From Micromonospora sp. WMMD1082 (GTDB lineage: Bacteria; Actinomycetota; Actinomycetes; Mycobacteriales; Micromonosporaceae): a DNA stretch of 64,000 bases. Below, one piece after another: positions 42,229 to 49,420 of the stretch. Positions within the stretch are counted from its first letter, which is position 1, and each line of letters begins with the position of its first letter. Made by a program: the position numbers and the translations under genes. The notes beneath the pieces are model-generated. The model saw only the letters and a program-made list of their open reading frames with translations, ran no database searches and was not told the origin of the DNA. The stretch is from positions 682,001 to 746,000 of the forward strand of contig NZ_JARUBM010000002.1 in the NCBI RefSeq assembly GCF_029626175.1, in the 5' to 3' direction.

Positions 42229-42479
42229 GACTGCGGCACCCCCCGCTCGGCGATCAGCGCCTGGACCTGCCGGTCGGAAAGACCCCGCCGATCAAGCACC
42301 CGCCGACCCCAGCGATGCAGCCGACACGGGTGCGGTGCACGATCGTTGCCGCAGCGCGGACCCTCGGGCCACTGCTCCGCCACGCGTACGGCCAACGCCT
42401 TGACGGCGAAGCCGACATCCTCAGCGGTCACGTACGGCGGCATCGGCAGCTCGCCGAGCACCTCGTCGATCGGATCCAT
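42225..42479 (-). CDS. CxND/PCRLHRWG-motif protein, copy C (minimal form)
   Basis: An 84-residue protein that is almost all core: MDPIDEVLGELPMPPYVTAEDVG, helix AVKALAVRVAEQWPEG, CGNDRAPHPCRLHRWGRRVL and a final helix VQALIAERG. It defines the family without the variable tails of copies A and B. Invariant across copies: W-x2-G-x2-C, N-D, P-C-R-L-H-R-W-G, R-V-L, A-L-I. GGGAGGG 3-4 nt before the ATG. First gene of an operon with DivIVA-like and 83-residue proteins, divergent from an XRE regulator. Function unknown. Confidence 0.75.
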   Translation of the reverse strand: MDPIDEVLGELPMPPYVTAEDVGFAVKALAVRVAEQWPEGPRCGNDRAPHPCRLHRWGRRVLDRRGLSDRQVQALIAERGVPQS

Positions 42480-42621
42480 GTCCCTCCCTCACCAGGCTTC
42501 GGCACCGAGGCGGGCGGGGGACGGCACTCGCCGCTCGGGTCGACGCCACCGGAGCCCAGCACCCGCCCCGGGCCATGCCTCCACCCTGTTCGCGAGGTCA
42601 CCCAATCGACATGACTACGGA

Positions 42622-42669
42622 CTGCACCTTGGCGGTAACTGCGCTGCACGCTCAGGCGATAGGCTGCAC
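42622..42669 (+). promoter_or_regulatory. Three CTGCAC repeats upstream of the XRE gene
   Basis: CTGCAC occurs at 42622-42627, 42644-42649 and 42664-42669, spaced 22 and 20 bp (two helical turns), in the divergent gap. The last copy is 35 nt from the XRE start. A plausible cooperative operator for the XRE regulator. Confidence 0.4.
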
Positions 42670-42703
42670 TTCAGCCGATGCCGACGCGACAGAAGGCGGC
42701 ACG

Positions 42704-43519
42704 ATGACCACGGTGCACCGGTGGACCGGTCGGGAAACGCGAGCGCTACGCCAAGCGCTGCGGATGAGCATTCGAGACTTCTCTGCCCACCTCGGGGTGG
42801 CCGAACGGACGGTGTCGAAGTGGGAAGCCGGGCAGGACGCGGTTTGCCCTCGGCCAGAAATGCAAGCGGCGCTCGACACGGTCCTCGACAAGTCCGCCGA
42901 GGACGCACGCCATCGGTTCGATGCCGCGCTCGTCGCCACGCGAGGAGGGCCAAGCGACACGTCACTTTCTTCCGCTGCCGATGTGTTGGGTGGCCTGACG
43001 GCGGTCTACCAGAGTCGATCCCATCTCACTGCTGCCATGCCTGCTGACCAACTCCTCGACCGTGCGCGAGTTGTGCGGGCAGTCGGCCTGTCCCTCAACA
43101 TGCTCTGCCAGGATTACGCCGACCGACGTTGGCTGGAACTCCTGGAGCGGGGTGCCCATGCCCGCTGCCTGTTCCTTGACCCCGATGGGGCATCGACTCA
43201 GGCCCGAGAGCGGGAGGAAGGGTTTCCACCCGGCCAACTGTCGGCGTTGACCAAGCTGAACATCGAAACCCTGCTCCGGGTCCGCGACCGCCTTCCCATC
43301 GCACTACGGGAGCGTCTGGAACTGGCAACGTACAACGAGACTCTGCGCTTTAACATCATCGTGGTAGATGACCTTTGTGTTGCCCAGCCCTATCTAACAG
43401 ACAGCCGTGGCGTCGACTCCCCTGCGTTCGTGATGTACCGAGGAGAGTCGGGGGCAGGGCTGTATCCGGTTTTTGAGCAGGTCTTCGAGTCGCAGTGGCA
43501 GTGGAGGCGGGCACTGTGA
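42704..43519 (+). CDS. XRE-family regulator with DUF5919-like sensor domain
   Basis: A 271-residue protein. The helix-turn-helix is at about 8-60 (RALRQALRMSIRDFSAHLGVAERTVSKWEAG). The C-terminal 165 residues (VRAVGLSLNMLCQDYADRRW, CLFLDPDG, LATYNETLRFNIIVVDD, SPAFVMYRG) match the DUF5919 domain, a phospholipase-D-like sensor fold of unknown ligand. ATG at 42704 with AAGGCGG upstream. It overlaps the inositol-monophosphatase-like gene by GTGA and heads a four-gene operon. Codon use is noticeably less GC-biased than in neighbours, which suggests acquisition. CTGCAC repeats upstream may be its site. Confidence 0.85.
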   Translation: MTTVHRWTGRETRALRQALRMSIRDFSAHLGVAERTVSKWEAGQDAVCPRPEMQAALDTVLDKSAEDARHRFDAALVATRGGPSDTSLSSAADVLGGLTAVYQSRSHLTAAMPADQLLDRARVVRAVGLSLNMLCQDYADRRWLELLERGAHARCLFLDPDGASTQAREREEGFPPGQLSALTKLNIETLLRVRDRLPIALRERLELATYNETLRFNIIVVDDLCVAQPYLTDSRGVDSPAFVMYRGESGAGLYPVFEQVFESQWQWRRAL

Positions 43520-44322
43520 GCAGCTACAAAGAGCACCTGCCTATCGCAGTCGAGGCTACGCGGCGGGCGGCGGAAGCGATGCGGCAGCAGTCGCCCGGAG
43601 CGCTCGCCTCCAAGGGTGATCGGGACGTCGTCTCGGAGCTGGACTACGCGATCGAGCGGGACCTCCGAGCCTTCCTGAGTACCGAGACTCCCGACATCGG
43701 CTTCCATGGTGAAGAGGAAGGACCGAGCGGATCGTCAAGCAAGCGATGGGTTCTCGACCCTATCGACGGCACGTCGAACTACGTGCGCGGCCTGCCGTTG
43801 TGCGCGGTGTCGCTGGCGCTCGTGCAGGGAAACGAGGCGGTAGTCGGTGTCATCGAACTGCCGTTTCTCTCCGCTACCTACACCGCCGCGAAGGGATGGG
43901 GTGCCCACGCCAACGGGCAGCGGATCACGGTCAGTAACACCACCTGCCTGAGTCAGGCACTGGTGGCTGTCGGGGACTATGCGGTGGGTCCTGACGCGGA
44001 GACACGCAACCAGCTGCGGCTCGCCTTGACCGGCCAGCTGGCAGCCGAGGTCCAGCGAATACGAATGACCGGCAGTGCGGCACTGGACCTGGCATGGCTT
44101 GCCCACGGCAAACTTGACGCCGCCCTGACCCTATCCAACCATCCGTGGGACATGGCTTCCGGAGTGATCATTGCGCGCGAGGCGGGAGCCGTCGTGATCG
44201 ACGGCCATGGCGCGCGTCATGACATGACATCCACAACCACCCTCGCCATCACACCCGAACTCACCGACCCCATCCTGGCGGCATATCAGAAGGCCATCAC
44301 CATTGTTGCGGATGCACGATGA
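43516..44322 (+). CDS. Inositol-monophosphatase-family protein
   Basis: A 268-residue Mg-dependent phosphatase. Metal-site motifs are intact: HGEEEG (residues 64-69), WVLDPIDGTSNYVRGLPLCAVSL (78-100) and the distal HPWDMASGVIIAREAG (about 213). Family members dephosphorylate myo-inositol phosphate, fructose bisphosphate, histidinol phosphate or PAP; this one is not assignable. GTG at 43516 overlaps the XRE stop, with GGAGG upstream. The ATGA junction with the GNAT gene continues the operon. The nearby regulator and acetyltransferase suggest a small-molecule modification pathway. Confidence 0.88.
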   Translation: MSSYKEHLPIAVEATRRAAEAMRQQSPGALASKGDRDVVSELDYAIERDLRAFLSTETPDIGFHGEEEGPSGSSSKRWVLDPIDGTSNYVRGLPLCAVSLALVQGNEAVVGVIELPFLSATYTAAKGWGAHANGQRITVSNTTCLSQALVAVGDYAVGPDAETRNQLRLALTGQLAAEVQRIRMTGSAALDLAWLAHGKLDAALTLSNHPWDMASGVIIAREAGAVVIDGHGARHDMTSTTTLAITPELTDPILAAYQKAITIVADAR

Positions 44323-44924
44323 CGTGGCGAAGGACGAACTATGCGGCTGGCCACAGCCGCAGCCCGGACCTACAGACCTACGACTCTGACGAGGCCGAGC
44401 AGCTCATCGACGACCTCGTGGCGCTCTATCTGGAAGTTCACGCCGACGAGGGTGAGTTCTACGGTGAGGATCGCTACCGCCGCCAGCTCGGCGCACACCG
44501 GGAACGAACAGAGTGGCAGCTCGTCACCGCCGTGGTCGACGGCGAGCTGATCGGCTACATCTACGGCTTTCCACTTCCGCCGCAGAGCCGGTGGTGGGAG
44601 GGCATCAGGGGTACGGTTCCCGTCGGGTTCACCGACGAGGACGGCCGGCGTACCTTCGCGATCAGCGAGCTGCTGGTGCGGGCCAACTGGCGACGCCAGG
44701 GCGTAGCGCGAGCACTTCACGACCGACTACTCGGCAGCCGTGCCGAGGAGCGCGCCACCCTCCTCGTCCGTCCCGACAACGCGATCGCCCGAAGCGCCTA
44801 CGACTCGTGGGGCTGGGCGCAGCAGGCTCGATTGCGGCCAGGGTGGGAAGACGCACCGGAGTTCATCGTTCTCACCAGAGCCCTACCTCTACCCCCAACC
44901 CCCGACCGCGCAAGGGCCTCGTGA
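44319..44924 (+). CDS. GNAT N-acetyltransferase
   Basis: A 201-residue acetyltransferase. Core motifs: ELIGYIYGF (beta4), FAISELLVRANWRRQGVARALHDRLL (motif A, with R-R-Q-G-V-A for acetyl-CoA pyrophosphate) and ATLLVRPDNAIARSAYDSWGW (motif B). The start overlaps the previous gene by ATGA. A Pro/Arg-rich C-terminus. It probably acetylates an amine product of the same operon or a small toxin or antibiotic; the substrate is unknown. Confidence 0.88.
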   Translation: MTWRRTNYAAGHSRSPDLQTYDSDEAEQLIDDLVALYLEVHADEGEFYGEDRYRRQLGAHRERTEWQLVTAVVDGELIGYIYGFPLPPQSRWWEGIRGTVPVGFTDEDGRRTFAISELLVRANWRRQGVARALHDRLLGSRAEERATLLVRPDNAIARSAYDSWGWAQQARLRPGWEDAPEFIVLTRALPLPPTPDRARAS

Positions 44925-44965
44925 GCGCCACACCGCGACTTCCTGAACGAGGCAAGCTGTGCGGT

Positions 44966-45478
44966 ATGACCAGTCAAAGGGTGCTGGCCCTCGTCGTTTG
45001 CGCCGCCCCGCCGGCACTGCGCATCGGTGAGCTGATCGACTTTCTACAGGAAGACGGCTGGACCGTTTGCCTTACCGCTACGCCAACCGCCGCGACCTGG
45101 ATCGACCGGGAGGCACTGGCGAACCAGACCGGTTACCCCGTCCGGGTCGAGTGGCGAAAGCCTGGCGAGCCCGAGCCGCATCCACCGGCCACGGCCGTCG
45201 CCGTAGTACCGGCTACCTTCAACGTCATCAACAAGTGGGCCCAGGGGATCAACGACACCCTCGCGCTCGGCATCCTCAACGAGACACTCGGTGCCGGCAT
45301 CCCCGTCTACGCCTTTCCGAATGTCAAGGCGCAGCTCGCCGCCCACCCCAGCTACGATCGGCACCTGCGACTAATCCAGGAGGCCGGCGTCGCAGTTTCG
45401 CCACTCCCCAGCGAATGGGATTGGCATGCTGTCGCCAACCGACTCAACGCTCCGGGCAGCGATGCCGCCAGACCGTAG
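44966..45478 (+). CDS. Flavoprotein (PPC-decarboxylase-like fold)
   Basis: A 170-residue protein of the flavoprotein/CoaC-like Rossmann family. VLALVVCAAPPALRIGELIDFLQEDGWTVCLTATPTAATWID is the phosphate-binding first half, and PATFNVINKWAQGINDTLALGILNETLGAGIPVYAFPNVKAQLA the family signature. It would bind FMN or a similar cofactor. ATG 44966 or GTG 44921 (GTGA overlap with the GNAT gene) could start it. Last gene of the operon with XRE, IMPase-like and GNAT. A decayed copy of its gene lies 0.8 kb downstream. Confidence 0.85.
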   Translation: MTSQRVLALVVCAAPPALRIGELIDFLQEDGWTVCLTATPTAATWIDREALANQTGYPVRVEWRKPGEPEPHPPATAVAVVPATFNVINKWAQGINDTLALGILNETLGAGIPVYAFPNVKAQLAAHPSYDRHLRLIQEAGVAVSPLPSEWDWHAVANRLNAPGSDAARP

Positions 45479-45657
45479 CCACGCCGACCGCCACCGTCCG
45501 GGCATTTGCTGGCGAAACGTCGACCACGCTCGTGCCGCATCGAGCAGCGGCTGGCGAGACGGCGCAGGATCTGAACGTGAGACACCTGGTGGTGTCAGGC
45601 GGCTGGACATGCGCAGCTGCCCGTGGGACGACCAACAGTTGGGCTCACCCTGACGCG

Positions 45658-45706
45658 AGATCTTGGACAGTTTCCGTCCAGCGCTAACGGGAACTGTCCA
45701 AGATCT
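45658..45706. repeat. Long inverted repeat between the flavoprotein gene and its decayed copy
   Basis: Twenty-bp arms (45658-45677 and 45687-45706) beginning agatcttggacag, one mismatch, 9-nt loop. The AT-richer arms stand out from the flanking DNA. It resembles a dispersed hairpin element and may terminate the flavoprotein operon. The remainder of 45479-45796 holds no gene. Confidence 0.65.
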
Positions 45707-45796
45707 GGACCCGATGCCGTAGCCGGCCCCGGATTGCCCGTTCACGGTTGCATGACGGGGCACTAACAACACTCACTGCCGAACTCATCTCCTCCC

Positions 45797-46066
45797 GTGC
45801 TGAGCATCGGTGAGCTGATCGACTTACTACAGGAAGACGACTGGACCATCTGCCTCACCGCTACGCCGACCGCCGCAAGCTGGATCGACCGTGAGGCACT
45901 GGCGAAGCAGACCGGCTACCCCGTACGGGCTGAGTGGCGAAAGCCCGGCGAGCCCGAGCCGCATCCACCGGCCACCGCCGTCGCCGTGGTACCGGCCACC
46001 TTCAACGTGATCAACAAGTGGGCTCACGGGATCAACGCTCCGGACAGCGATGCCGCCGCACCGTAG
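45797..46066 (+). pseudogene. Decayed tandem copy of the flavoprotein gene
   Basis: From GTG 45797 it encodes 89 residues nearly identical to the flavoprotein from GELIDFLQEDGW to NKWAxGIN, then jumps to the same last residues (APxSDAAxP). It lacks the N-terminal phosphate-binding strand and about 60 internal residues. The similarity continues downstream to about 46115 (gtcgaccaggctcgtgcc against gtcgaccacgctcgtgcc near 45525). The internal deletion falls where both sides share tcaacg, pointing to microhomology deletion after a tandem duplication. Too short to fold as a flavoprotein. Confidence 0.7.
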
Positions 46067-46117
46067 CCAGGCCCGACCGTCGACCAGGCTCGTGCCACAT
46101 CGCGCAGGGCCGCGCGT

Positions 46118-46501
46118 CTACTGCCAGGACTGCGAACGAGACGCGAAGGTCTCCGGATCGCCGTGGCACGGAATGACGCACACGAGGTGACCGCCCGGAG
46201 CCCGTAAGGTTACGCACTCCAGCCAGCGTCCGACCTCGACGGCGCCGAGGGCGATCAGTCGGCGCGTTTCGGCCTCGACGTCGTCGGTCTCGATGTCGAC
46301 GTGATATCGAGCCTGGTCATCCACGGCCTGAACCGCCAGAATCAGCTCGGGCAATGCGCCGTGCAGAGAGGTGAACTGCTGCTCATCGGGGACCGCACGT
46401 GCCGGCACACCAAGTGCTTCCGACCAGAAGGCGGTGGCCGCGGGTGCCTCACCGCTGGGTACGTCAATGAGGATCGTCGAGAGTCTGCTGCGATGCGCCA
46501 C
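46118..46501 (-). CDS. VOC (glyoxalase/bleomycin-resistance fold) protein
   Basis: A 127-residue single-domain VOC protein: RSRLSTILIDVPSGEAPAATAFWSEALGVPA, then FTSLHGALPELILAVQAVDDQARYHVDIETDDVEAE and VTLRAPGGHLVCVIPC. His and Glu residues of a metal site are partly kept. The family includes glyoxalases, antibiotic-binding proteins and dioxygenases; no specific assignment. GTG 46501 is chosen; a TTG at 46507 is possible. It faces the decayed flavoprotein copy. Confidence 0.82.
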   Translation of the reverse strand: MAHRSRLSTILIDVPSGEAPAATAFWSEALGVPARAVPDEQQFTSLHGALPELILAVQAVDDQARYHVDIETDDVEAETRRLIALGAVEVGRWLECVTLRAPGGHLVCVIPCHGDPETFASRSQSWQ

Positions 46502-46593
46502 GATCAATCATTATCCACATCCAGCTGAACATCCGCCTGCCGCACCGTGACCATCGACTGAGACGAAGCCGACCCACCATTGTGGAGGAAAGC

Positions 46594-46749
46594 ATGGCAA
46601 AGTGCCTGCAACAGGTCAGATCGGTCTACGGCGGCGCCGTCGCACGGAACGGCACCATGGCGCGAGCGATTCGCCGACGACTATTTATCGATCTTGTCCG
46701 CGCGTTGCCTGCACAAACGGGTACGGGCGCGGCGGCAGGGAGGATCTGA
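46594..46749 (+). CDS. Possible 51-residue ORF with a strong ribosome-binding site
   Basis: GGAGGAAAG lies directly before the ATG at 46594. The frame gives MAKCLQQVRSVYGGAVARNG and a basic middle (RAIRRRLFIDLVRALP). Codons such as CTA, TTT and ATT are unlike the neighbours. Either a foreign small gene or a remnant; no family recognised. Confidence 0.25.
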   Translation: MAKCLQQVRSVYGGAVARNGTMARAIRRRLFIDLVRALPAQTGTGAAAGRI

Positions 46750-47251
46750 CGACCGAAGTGGGGTGGACTTGCGCTGCGGACCCGGCGTAGCATCCTGCCC
46801 CATAGAGATCGTCAAACGACTGCCGCTGGTGATCCTCGACAGCGGAACGGGGGAGGTAACGGTCTATGTACTGCCACCGAAACGTCGTTCCCCTGGCGCT
46901 GCTATAGCACCGCGCCCCTTCGGGCTTGGGCGTTGGTTTCCGGAGACCATCACAAGCCTATTGGCCTGATGCCGACTGATGTTCGCCAGCCGCTGACCGA
47001 ACCGCGGACCGCGGTGGCCCGGATCACCTCCTCGCATCCGTAATCGCGACACACACGCCCGAACGCGGCCCGGTCACCACCGCCCAGGGGATGACGTCCA
47101 CCTCCCTCCGCACAGCGGCTACGCGCCGGCCGGCCTCGCCTCGGCCGCCGGTGCGCCGCCGCCTGGAGCGATGCCGCCGACAACTCGGGCAGCAGGTCCG
47201 CTACATGGCCAGATGCACACGGGGCACCAGATGAGAGGGGTTACGCGAACC
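46750..47251. other. Gene-poor stretch before the alpha-oxoamine-synthase operon
   Basis: About 500 nt without a convincing gene. A frame across 46580-46969 has no recognisable domain or codon bias. The operon promoter should lie here. AGAGGGG at about 47235 is the ribosome site of the first biosynthetic gene. No regulator gene is present. Confidence 0.5.
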
Positions 47252-48436
47252 GTGGTGACAGTGGATATCTTCGGTCGCTGCCGGTCATACACCGAGAGCA
47301 GGGAGGCCCGCGCGGCCGGGCTCTACCCGTACTTCACTCCCTTCGAGGGGCAGGACGCGACCGTCGCGCAGACCGCGGACGGCGACATCCTGATGTGCGG
47401 CTCGAACAACTACCTCGGACTCACCTCCGACCCGCGCGTCAAAGCGGCGGCGCAGGCGGCGATCGAGGAGTACGGATCCTCACGTACGGGCTCGCGGCTG
47501 CTCAACGGCAACACACCGCTGCACGAGAAGCTGGAACACGAGCTGGCCGACTTCCTCGGCATGCCGGCCGCACTGGTGTTTCCGACCGGATACCAGGCAA
47601 ACGTCGGGGTGATCGCGTCGCTGCTGTCGCGTCACGACGTGGCCATCCTCGACCGCGAGGCGCACGCCTCGGTCTACGACGGCTGCGGCATGAGCCGAGC
47701 GAAGATCCGCCGATTCGCCCACAACAACATGGACGACCTGGAGCGGCAACTGGCAGCCAGCCCCTCGGACGCCGGCCGGCTGGTCGTGGTGGACGGGGTG
47801 TACTCGATGGCGGGCGATCTGTGCCCGCTGACCGACGTCGTACGGCTGTGCCAGCAGTACGGCGCCCGCCTGCTCGTCGACGACGCGCACGGCATCGGCG
47901 TGCTCGCCGAAGGCCGGGGTACCAGCGCACACTTCGGCGTCACCGATCAGGTCGACCTCGTCACGGTCACCTTCAGCAAGTCGCTGGCGTCGATCGGCGG
48001 TGCGGTGCTCGGTCCGGAGGATGTCATCGAGTACCTGCGCCACCACGCGCGCAGCCTCATCTTCAGCGCGTCCGCGCCACCGGCGAACCTGGCCGCCGCG
48101 TACGCCTCGTTGCGCATCCTGCGGGCGCAGCCGTGGCTGTGCCAGCAGGCGGCGGAGAACGCGTCGTATGTGCGTCGCGAACTCGCCGCCCTGGGTTATG
48201 ACCCGATCCCCAGCGAAACGCCGATCGTGTCGGTGCTGCTCGACGGCATGCAGCAGACCCTGCGCGCGTGGCGCAGCCTGCTGGACCGCGGCGTGTACGT
48301 CAACGCGGTGATCCCCCCGGCGGCTTCGCCCCGGCTGCGCGCAAGCTTCTCCACCACGCATACATCGGAGCAGCTCAAGCGCGTCGTCGCCGCGTTTGCC
48401 GAAGTCCGCGACCTGATGCCCCGGGAGGACCGATGA
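47252..48436 (+). CDS. Alpha-oxoamine synthase (serine-palmitoyltransferase/AONS-like)
   Basis: A 394-residue PLP enzyme that condenses an amino acid with an acyl thioester and loses CO2. PLP-Lys243 sits in TVTFSKSLASIGG; Asp210 and His213 in LLVDDAHGIG; the stacking His138 in REAHAS; substrate loop SSRTGSRLLNGNTPLHEKLE. The SKSLASIGG form is closer to serine palmitoyltransferase than to BioF (SKALG). GTG 47252 follows AGAGGGG; ATG 47231 is the alternative. First gene of a seven-gene operon with UbiA, ThiL-like, epimerase, DAG-kinase-like, glycosyltransferase and acyltransferase. The product is predicted to be an amino-ketone lipid head; the actual acyl and amino-acid substrates are unknown. 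Confidence 0.9.
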   Translation: MVTVDIFGRCRSYTESREARAAGLYPYFTPFEGQDATVAQTADGDILMCGSNNYLGLTSDPRVKAAAQAAIEEYGSSRTGSRLLNGNTPLHEKLEHELADFLGMPAALVFPTGYQANVGVIASLLSRHDVAILDREAHASVYDGCGMSRAKIRRFAHNNMDDLERQLAASPSDAGRLVVVDGVYSMAGDLCPLTDVVRLCQQYGARLLVDDAHGIGVLAEGRGTSAHFGVTDQVDLVTVTFSKSLASIGGAVLGPEDVIEYLRHHARSLIFSASAPPANLAAAYASLRILRAQPWLCQQAAENASYVRRELAALGYDPIPSETPIVSVLLDGMQQTLRAWRSLLDRGVYVNAVIPPAASPRLRASFSTTHTSEQLKRVVAAFAEVRDLMPREDR

Positions 48437-49419
48437 CCGTCAGCCAGCTCGAACCCACAGTCACCGTCCGAGATCAGGTGGTGGCCTGGGCGCGGATGTG
48501 GCGGCTCCACTTCGTGCCCTTCTCGCTGTCGGCCGGTCTGGTCGGCATGACCGCGCCGCCGGTCGGGGCCAGCGCCGCGAGCATCGTGATCGGGCTGCTG
48601 TTCTGCACCCTCGGATACGGCGTCGGCGTGGTCATCAACGACTGGTTCGACCGCAAGGCCGACGCGGTCAACGCGCCGGACCGCCCGTTCGTCACCGGGC
48701 TGATAAACCCCCACGTCGGCCTCGGGCTGACGCTCGCGATGTCCACCGCCCTGATGGTGGTGGCCATCGTTGTCGCACCGACGCTGGCGCTGTGGAGTGT
48801 CATCGCGATCGGCGGGCATCTGGTCTACTCCTGGACCAAGCGCATTCCCATGCTGGGCAACCTCGTCAACGGCGTCGACATGGCGCTGTTCACGGTGCTC
48901 GGGGCCGTGGCCGTCCGACCCGACGCCGGATGGCTCGACATCCCGGCGGTGACCTGGTTCCAGACGGCGCTCGTCGCGGTCGTGTTCAGCGGCTTCTGCC
49001 TCGTCGGGTACTTCAAGGACATCGAGGGCGACCGGGTCGCGGGCTACCGCACGCTGCCGGTGGCCATCGGCACCAGGGCCTCCGCCCGGATCGCCGTGGT
49101 GTTCCCGGTCGTGGCGGTGGTGGCCGCGGGCGCGGCCGCCGTGGCGGGCTCCGGCCGCACGGGTACCTATGCCGAGATCGCCTTCTGGGGGCTACTCGTC
49201 GCGGCCGGGCTCGGGTTCACACAGAGCCTCGTGACGCTCATCCGGGCACCGGAGACCCGGGCGTACGAGGCGCTGGTCTGGTTCATCCGGGCGACCACAC
49301 TGTTCTTCCTGTCGCTCGGCGCGCTGCACCGACCGACGCTCTTCCTTGTCGCCGCCGTTCCGATGATGGCCTATCTGGAGCTGACGCTGCGCGCGACCCA
49401 ATCGTCCCGGCAGGCGTGA
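48433..49419 (+). CDS. UbiA-family prenyltransferase
   Basis: A 328-residue integral-membrane prenyltransferase with eight to nine helices. The first Asp-rich motif is NDWFDRKADAVNAPDRP (69-85, N-D-x2-D-x3-D). The second is GYFKDIEGDRVAGYRTLPV (D-x3-D), closest to the DGGGP/chlorophyll-synthase/UbiA-like type. It transfers an isoprenyl group from a diphosphate to an acceptor at the membrane. ATGA overlap with the oxoamine synthase. No prenyl-diphosphate synthase is in the window, so the donor comes from primary metabolism. It suggests that the pathway product is prenylated or that the acceptor is an amino-lipid. Confidence 0.92.
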   Translation: MTVSQLEPTVTVRDQVVAWARMWRLHFVPFSLSAGLVGMTAPPVGASAASIVIGLLFCTLGYGVGVVINDWFDRKADAVNAPDRPFVTGLINPHVGLGLTLAMSTALMVVAIVVAPTLALWSVIAIGGHLVYSWTKRIPMLGNLVNGVDMALFTVLGAVAVRPDAGWLDIPAVTWFQTALVAVVFSGFCLVGYFKDIEGDRVAGYRTLPVAIGTRASARIAVVFPVVAVVAAGAAAVAGSGRTGTYAEIAFWGLLVAAGLGFTQSLVTLIRAPETRAYEALVWFIRATTLFFLSLGALHRPTLFLVAAVPMMAYLELTLRATQSSRQA

Positions 49420-49420
49420 C

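Noticed and set aside
42704..45478. Canonical toxin-antitoxin or restriction system in the XRE operon
   Set aside because: No toxin fold or nuclease motif in the partner proteins; the IMPase, GNAT and flavoprotein motifs are enzymatic.
46580..46969. 129-codon frame in the gene-poor stretch
   Set aside because: No domain, no ribosome site at its start, and mixed composition; a short overlapping ORF with a real ribosome site is listed instead at low confidence.
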